Assembly: GCA_903930035.1 (NCBI GenBank)
Contig: CAIYXG010000136.1
Location: 1 to 8,457, forward strand
Origin: an uncultured Actinomycetes bacterium
Lineage (GTDB): Bacteria; Actinomycetota; Acidimicrobiia; Acidimicrobiales; Microtrichaceae
Length of the DNA stretch: 8,457 nucleotides
Direction of reading: 5' to 3'
Shown here: positions 4,166 to 8,457 of the stretch, piece after piece
Layout: every line of letters begins with the position of its first letter
How positions within the stretch are numbered: the stretch's first letter is position 1
The notes under the pieces: model-generated
What the model was told of the DNA's origin: nothing
The model's input: only the letters and a program-made list of their open reading frames with translations
The model's database searches: none
Made by a program: the position numbers and the translations under genes

Positions 4166-6514
4166 GTGCGTACGTTCCTCACCGCGACCATCGGCGGTCT
4201 CTCGACCGCAGCCATCTACGCGATCACGGCCTCGGGCCTGGTCGTGACCTACACGACGTCGGGCGTCTTCAACTTCGCCCACGGGGCGTTCTCGATGATG
4301 GCCGCCTTCATGTACTGGCAGGTCCACGTGGCATGGGGCGTCCCGACGCTGCCGGCCATCGTCCTGGTGGTGTTCGTCGTCGCGCCGCTGTTCGGGGCGC
4401 TCATCGAGCGCGTCATCATGCGCGGCATCGAGGGCACCTCGGAGGTCGTGAAGATCGTGGTGACCGTCAGCCTCTTCGTGGCGCTGCTCGGTCTGGCCAA
4501 CGTGATCTGGCCCCCGACGCAGAGCTACACGGTGCTGCCGTTCTTCAACAACGCCGCCCTGTCCATCTTCGGCGTCAAGGTGGGCTGGGCCCGGCTGATC
4601 GCGCTCGCCGTGGCGCTCGCGGTCGCCGGCGGACTGCGGTTCGTGTTCACGTCCACCCGGCTCGGCATCGCCATGCGCGCCGTCGTGGACGACCGGTCGC
4701 TGCTGCAGCTCAACGGCGGCCGCCCGGGCCGCACGTCGATGCTCTCGTGGGCCATCGGTGCCGGCCTCGCCGCCATCGCCGGCGTCCTGCTGGCGGGGGA
4801 GCAGACGCTCTCGGCCACGACGCTCTCGCTGCTCGTCATCAACGCCTACGCCGTCGCCGTGGTCGGCCGGCTGCGCAGCCTCCCGGGCGTGTTCGTGGGC
4901 TCGGTGATCCTGGGCCTGCTCGTGGCCTACGGCCAGCAGTACGTCTCCTCCGAGGCGGCGATCGGCCCGGTGAGCCTCAGCGGCGCCGTGACCGCCATCC
5001 CTGCCGTGATGCTGTTCGTGGTGATGGTCCTGCAGCCCCAGGACCGGCTCGAGGCCCGTGGCGCGACCCGCGTGCCCACCGCGGCGCGGATGCCCTCGAT
5101 GAAGCTGGCCCTCTGGGGCGGCCTGGCGTTCGTGCTGGTCACCGCGGCGCTCGGGAACCTGATCGCCGGCCCGGACCTGTTCAAGGTCGCCGGCGGCTAC
5201 CTGTTCGCGCTGGTCATGCTCTCGCTCGTGCCGCTCACCGGCTACGCGGGCCAGATCTCGCTCGCCCAGATGACGTTCACCGGCATCGGCGCCGTGGCCA
5301 TGGCGGCCTGGGGCGCCTCCGGCTCGCCGCTCGCCGTGGTGGCCTCGGTCCTGCTGTGCGCCGTGGTCGGCGCGGTCGTGGCGCTGCCCGCCCTGCGGCT
5401 GTCGGGCATCTACCTGGCCCTGGCCACGGCGGCGTTCGGCCTGTTCTGCTCGGCCATGGTCTTCAACCAGCAGGACGTCATGCCCGGCCTCTCCCGCCAG
5501 GTGCCGCGGCTGGCGCTCGGGCCGTTCAAGATCTCCAGCGACTACCAGCAGCTGGTGCTTCTGGCCGTGACCTTCGCGCTCGTGGGCATCGGCCTGGTCG
5601 CGCTGCGCCGCAGCGCGTGGGGCCGCCGCCTGGCCGCCATGAAGGACTCGCCGGTGGCGTGCGCCACGCTGGGCCTGAACCTGACCGCGACCAAGGTCGC
5701 CGTGTTCGCCCTCTCGGCCGCGATCGCCGGTCTGGCCGGGTCGTTGGCGGGCCGCACGTTCATCTCCGACGAGTTCGGCCTGCCCGCCTCGCTGCCGGTC
5801 ACCATGCTGGCGGTCGTCGGCGGCATCGGGTCGGTCGCCGGCGCCTTCATGGGCGGCATCTTCCTGGGGGCGTTCCCGATCGCCTCGACCGTGTTCGCCG
5901 CCAACGCCATCGGCGTGTTCCGGTTCGTGTCGCTCCCGGTCACCGACCTGGTCGCGTTCGCCCCGGGCGCCACGGGCGTGAGCCTGGGCCGCGAGCCCGA
6001 CGGCGCCGCCCCGCAGATGGCCGCCGGGTTCCGGGCGGTGGGGGAGTCGGTGCCGTCGCTGGTGGTCTCCTTCGCCGGCTTCGCCGCGCTGTGGCTGCTG
6101 GCTCGGCTCGACGTCGTGGGCGGGTGGGCGTTCGTGGCCGCCGTGCTCGTGTTCGTCCTGGCCGTCGTCCCGCTCCTGCCGCTGCTGTTCAACCCCGAGG
6201 ACATGGGCCGCAAGCTGGCGACCGGGATCTTCGTGGGCCTGTGCACGGTCGTGACCGTCTTCATCCCGTGGGACACGGCCATCGCCTCGAACGGCATGCG
6301 GGCGCTGGTGATCGTGCTGTGGGCCGTCCTGGTCGTCCGCACCGCCATCGGGGTCCACGGGGCCGTGCCCGACGTCGTCCCCCGCGGCCCGAGGACCTCG
6401 CCGGACATGGTCGGCATCGACACGCCGCTCACGCGGGCCGACGCGGTGGACGCCGGCCGGGTGCTCGGCATCGACGAGGACGAGCTGGACCTGGTCACGG
6501 GGAGGTCGCAGTGA
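4166..6514 (+). CDS. Fused LivH-LivM ABC permease with extra C-terminal membrane domain
   Basis: 782 residues in one frame, the transmembrane channel of the importer. Residues 1 to about 290 are LivH-like: GLVVTYTTSGVFNFAHGAF (24-42), the ATPase-contacting loop TSTRLGIAMRAVVDDRSLL (162-180) and VVGRLRSLPGVFVGS (232-246). After a charged linker (about 291-312), residues to about 625 are LivM-like: LTGYAGQISLAQMTFTGIGA (357-376), LRLSGIYLALATAAFGL, a second coupling loop RRSAWGRRLAAMKDSPVACA (481-500) and VVGGIGSVAGAFMGG. LivH and LivM are usually separate proteins of about 300-400 residues each; single-chain forms are known in actinobacteria. Unusual here is the remainder: about four more hydrophobic helices (about 631-648, 654-676, 683-702, 711-728) and an acidic cytoplasmic-looking tail. 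GTG start chosen because the hydrophobic N-terminus begins there. It overlaps livG by 4 bp. Confidence 0.87.
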   Translation: MRTFLTATIGGLSTAAIYAITASGLVVTYTTSGVFNFAHGAFSMMAAFMYWQVHVAWGVPTLPAIVLVVFVVAPLFGALIERVIMRGIEGTSEVVKIVVTVSLFVALLGLANVIWPPTQSYTVLPFFNNAALSIFGVKVGWARLIALAVALAVAGGLRFVFTSTRLGIAMRAVVDDRSLLQLNGGRPGRTSMLSWAIGAGLAAIAGVLLAGEQTLSATTLSLLVINAYAVAVVGRLRSLPGVFVGSVILGLLVAYGQQYVSSEAAIGPVSLSGAVTAIPAVMLFVVMVLQPQDRLEARGATRVPTAARMPSMKLALWGGLAFVLVTAALGNLIAGPDLFKVAGGYLFALVMLSLVPLTGYAGQISLAQMTFTGIGAVAMAAWGASGSPLAVVASVLLCAVVGAVVALPALRLSGIYLALATAAFGLFCSAMVFNQQDVMPGLSRQVPRLALGPFKISSDYQQLVLLAVTFALVGIGLVALRRSAWGRRLAAMKDSPVACATLGLNLTATKVAVFALSAAIAGLAGSLAGRTFISDEFGLPASLPVTMLAVVGGIGSVAGAFMGGIFLGAFPIASTVFAANAIGVFRFVSLPVTDLVAFAPGATGVSLGREPDGAAPQMAAGFRAVGESVPSLVVSFAGFAALWLLARLDVVGGWAFVAAVLVFVLAVVPLLPLLFNPEDMGRKLATGIFVGLCTVVTVFIPWDTAIASNGMRALVIVLWAVLVVRTAIGVHGAVPDVVPRGPRTSPDMVGIDTPLTRADAVDAGRVLGIDEDELDLVTGRSQ
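6499..6505 (+). promoter_or_regulatory. Ribosome-binding site of livG
   Basis: GGGGAGG lies five bases before the GTG at 6511, inside the end of the permease gene. It fixes the livG start at the GTGA overlap and suggests translational coupling. Confidence 0.65.
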
Positions 6515-7317
6515 CCGTCCTCGAGCTCGAGAGCCTGTCGGTCCGGTTCGGCGGCCACCTGGCCGTCAGCGACGCGTCGCTGCGGGTCGAGGGCGGCCGG
6601 GTGACCGGGCTGATCGGCCCGAACGGCGCCGGCAAGACCACCACCTTCAACGCCATCTGCGGCGTGGTCCCGCCGTCGAGCGGCCGTGTCCTGCTGGACG
6701 GCAAGGACATCTCCTCGGCCGGCACGCACCAGCGGGCCCGGCTCGGGATCGGCCGGACCTTCCAGCGGCTCGAGGTGTTCGGCTCGCTCTCGGTGGCCGA
6801 CAACATCCGGGTCGGCCAGGAGATCCGGCGCAGCTGGTCCCGCCGCAAGGCGGCCCTGCCGCAGTACCTCGACGGCCTCGGCGACCCGTCGCCCGACGTC
6901 GAGCTGGCGGCCATCCTCACCCGCCTCGACCTGGTGGCGCTCGCCGACCAGCCGGTGGGGGCGCTCCCGACCGGCCAGGCCCGTCTGGTCGAGCTGGGCC
7001 GCGCACTCGCCGCCCGGCCCTCGGTGCTGCTGCTCGACGAGCCGGCCTCGGGCCTCGACGAGCAGGAGACCGACGCGTTCGGGGACCTGCTGCTGCAGCT
7101 GGCGTCCCACGGTCTGGGCATCCTGCTCGTGGAGCACGACGTCCCGCTGGTGATGCGGGTGTGCGAGCGGCTGAGCGTCCTGGACTTCGGGCAGATCATC
7201 GCCGAGGGCACGCCCGCAGAGGTCCGCGCCAACGAGGCCGTCCTCTCGGCGTACCTGGGCACCGGCCCGACCCCCGCGCCGGGCGCCCCCGGTGCGGCAC
7301 CGGTGGAGGCGCAGTGA
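6511..7317 (+). CDS. livG: LivG-type ABC transporter ATP-binding protein
   Basis: 268 residues, a cytoplasmic ATPase that would pair with LivF under the fused permease. Walker A is GPNGAGKTT (36-44). The Q-loop region is GIGRTFQRLEVFGSLSVADNI (79-99), and the RTFQ form is typical of LivG. Walker B is LLLDEP (173-178) with catalytic Glu177, followed by the SGLD D-loop (180-183) and the switch His209 in LLVEHD. The ABC signature reads LPTGQ (152-156) rather than LSGGQ; LivG proteins often vary here, so activity is still expected. Compared with classic LivG (about 255 residues) the segment between the Q-loop and signature is conventional, but the C-terminus adds a Pro/Ala/Gly-rich tail of about 18 residues. 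The start GTG overlaps the permease stop, and its own stop overlaps the livF start in the same way. Confidence 0.92.
   Translation: MTVLELESLSVRFGGHLAVSDASLRVEGGRVTGLIGPNGAGKTTTFNAICGVVPPSSGRVLLDGKDISSAGTHQRARLGIGRTFQRLEVFGSLSVADNIRVGQEIRRSWSRRKAALPQYLDGLGDPSPDVELAAILTRLDLVALADQPVGALPTGQARLVELGRALAARPSVLLLDEPASGLDEQETDAFGDLLLQLASHGLGILLVEHDVPLVMRVCERLSVLDFGQIIAEGTPAEVRANEAVLSAYLGTGPTPAPGAPGAAPVEAQ
7305..7309 (+). promoter_or_regulatory. Ribosome-binding site of livF
   Basis: GGAGG is four bases before the GTG at 7314, within the 3' end of livG. It selects this start within a frame that is open further upstream. Confidence 0.6.
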
Positions 7318-8027
7318 GCGACCACGTGCCGGAGCCGCTGCTGGAGCTGCGGGGCGTCCATGCCGCCTACGGCTCGATCGAGGTCCTGGGCGGCGTCGAC
7401 CTGTCGGTCCCGCCCGGCACCGTCGTCGCGCTCCTGGGGCCGAACGGCGCCGGCAAGACCACGGCGCTCAAGGTGGCCTCGGGCCAGATGGTGCCGACCA
7501 AGGGGTCGGTCTTCGTCGCCGGCCGGGACGTCACCGGGGTCGCGCCCGAGGAGCTGGCGCGCCGCGGGCTCACCACGATCCCGGAGGGACGGGGCATCTT
7601 CCCCAACCTGACCGTGCGCGAGAACCTCCAGATGGCCACCTACGCGGGCGTCCCGCTGGGCCGGGTGGAGGAGGTGGCCTACGAGCGGTTCCCGCGGCTC
7701 AAGGAGCGGCGGTCCCAGCTGGCCGGGACGATGTCGGGCGGCGAGCAGCAGATGCTGGCCATGGCGCGCGGCCTGGCGGTCGAGCCCAAGGTCCTCCTGC
7801 TCGACGAGCTGTCCATGGGCCTCGCCCCCCTCGTGGTGGAGGAGCTCTACGGCATCGTGGCCGCCATCGCCCGTTCGGGCACCTCGATCCTGGTGGTCGA
7901 GCAGTTTGCCCGTACCGTCCTGGGGGTCGCCGACGTGGCGGCCATCATGGTCAACGGTGCGGTCCGTCGTGTAGGAACTCCGTCGCAGGTCGAGCACGAG
8001 CTGTCGACGGCATATCTGGGTGGGTGA
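7314..8027 (+). CDS. livF: LivF-type ABC transporter ATP-binding protein
   Basis: 237 residues, the usual LivF length, acting in the cytoplasm as the second ATPase of the importer. Walker A is GPNGAGKTT (42-50). The LivF-specific block PEGRGIFPNLTVRENL (90-105) separates it from LivG. The signature MSGGEQQMLAMARGL (140-154) is canonical, followed by Walker B LLLDEL (161-166) with Glu165 and the family-typical SMGLAP. Gln197 in VVEQF replaces the switch histidine, as is normal in LivF (LVEQN in the well-known E. coli protein), so this is not a defect. The C-terminus is the usual GTPSQVEHELSTAYLGG. It overlaps livG by 4 bp (GTGA) and is followed four bases later by a further + strand gene, so the operon continues. 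Confidence 0.92.
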   Translation: MSDHVPEPLLELRGVHAAYGSIEVLGGVDLSVPPGTVVALLGPNGAGKTTALKVASGQMVPTKGSVFVAGRDVTGVAPEELARRGLTTIPEGRGIFPNLTVRENLQMATYAGVPLGRVEEVAYERFPRLKERRSQLAGTMSGGEQQMLAMARGLAVEPKVLLLDELSMGLAPLVVEELYGIVAAIARSGTSILVVEQFARTVLGVADVAAIMVNGAVRRVGTPSQVEHELSTAYLGG

Positions 8028-8031
8028 ACAA

Positions 8032-8457
8032 GTGGACGACAACCAGCAGCGCATCGAGGAGTTCCGCTCCGAGATCGACTCCCTGAAGCTCAAGGGGTCC
8101 TCGGGGGAGAACGAGCAGAAGTTCCTGGCCGGGGGCATCGTCCTCCTGGTCGTGGGGGCGCTCCTCGCGGTCTACGGCGCGATCCAGGTCGGCAACAGCG
8201 GCGGGTCGCTCGCCGACCAGATCGCGTTCCTGGCCCAGGGCTCGCTCGTGGGCATCGTGCTCGTCGTGGTGGGGGCCGGGCTGTTCCTGCGCTACTCGCT
8301 CGGCCGGTACCTCCGGTTCTGGATGATCCGCCAGACCTACGAGGCCCGCGCCAACACCGACCGCATCGTCGACGCGATCGAGCGCGCCGCCGGCCTCGAC
8401 GTCCCGGCCGCGCCGGCCCCGGCGCGCGCCCCGGCCCAGCCCGCGGCACCGCAGCCG
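8032..8457 (+). CDS. Small two-helix membrane protein of unknown function (3' partial)
   Basis: A GTG at 8032, four bases after the livF stop, opens a frame that stays open to the last base of the window (142 codons, no stop). I do not recognise the family. The N-terminus is hydrophilic and probably helical (DDNQQRIEEFRSEIDSLKLKG, residues 2-22). A first membrane helix spans about 31-53 and a second about 64-86, joined by a short Gly/Ser loop. A basic, aromatic stretch follows (RYSLGRYLRFWMIRQ, 87-101), then an amphipathic segment with Arg, Glu and Asp, then an Ala/Pro-rich tail from about 125. The predicted topology is a hairpin with both ends in the cytoplasm. The weak G-rich site GGGTGGG at 8018-8024 could serve as a ribosome-binding site. 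Its tight spacing implies co-transcription with the importer; an accessory role in it is a guess. Confidence 0.7.
   Translation, partial: MDDNQQRIEEFRSEIDSLKLKGSSGENEQKFLAGGIVLLVVGALLAVYGAIQVGNSGGSLADQIAFLAQGSLVGIVLVVVGAGLFLRYSLGRYLRFWMIRQTYEARANTDRIVDAIERAAGLDVPAAPAPARAPAQPAAPQP

Noticed and set aside
4136..6358. A 740-codon open frame on the - strand opposite the permease gene
   Set aside because: It is a low-complexity Arg/His/Gly/Asp/Gln-rich translation, the normal shadow of a high-GC coding strand. The opposite strand encodes a clear LivHM permease with family motifs.
7902..7904. Gln197 in place of the switch histidine in LivF as a sign of an inactive ATPase
   Set aside because: LivF proteins normally carry a VEQ motif at this place, including the well-known E. 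coli LivF, so it is a family trait.
8024..8086. GTG at 8024 as the start of the gene after livF
   Set aside because: It overlaps the livF stop attractively but yields only about 20 codons of Ser/Thr/Arg-rich sequence before a stop. The frame from 8032 stays open to the window end and encodes two membrane helices.
6495..8138. A 547-codon - strand open frame opposite livG and livF
   Set aside because: Its translation is Ser/Arg/Pro-rich with no domain. Both ATPase genes on the + strand have every core ABC motif.

Overview
The window is very GC-rich, with almost exclusively G/C third codon positions, GTG starts and 4-bp GTGA gene overlaps. This points to a high-GC actinobacterium. The fused LivH-LivM permease and the style of the proteins would fit Acidimicrobiia or a related deep actinobacterial lineage, but that placement is a guess from memory of protein style, not a search result.

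Layout. (1) 1-756, + strand: the C-terminal part of a polyprenyl-phosphate sugar-1-phosphate transferase (WecA/TagO/MraY superfamily), cut by the window start. (2) 743-2494, - strand: an amidohydrolase of the N-acyl-D-amino-acid deacylase family, convergent with and overlapping the transferase gene by 14 bp. (3) 2495-2711: a 217-bp divergent intergenic region with several short inverted repeats and a weak candidate promoter. (4) 2712-8457, + strand: a tightly packed branched-chain-amino-acid-type (HAAT/Liv) ABC importer operon. It contains a lipoprotein substrate-binding protein, a single-chain LivH-LivM permease with an extra C-terminal membrane region, LivG, LivF, and a fifth small two-helix membrane protein that runs off the window end.

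How the genes may work together. The lipoprotein would capture a small polar solute outside the membrane, the fused permease would carry it across, and LivG/LivF would power transport. The divergent amidohydrolase shares the upstream region and could process an imported or related N-acyl compound, which is inference from position. No sequence feature fixes the substrate; 'branched-chain amino acid' is only the family name.

Points worth a second look: two overlapping, mutually exclusive hairpins between the binding-protein and permease genes, one spanning the stop codon and the other holding the likely permease ribosome-binding site; the extra membrane domain and acidic tail on the LivHM fusion; the uncharacterised two-helix protein ending the visible operon; the apparent loss of two metal-ligand histidines in the deacylase homologue; and a DxDxDG calcium-loop-like motif next to a cysteine at the binding protein's C-terminus. 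I saw no tRNA, rRNA, CRISPR array, insertion sequence or phage gene.
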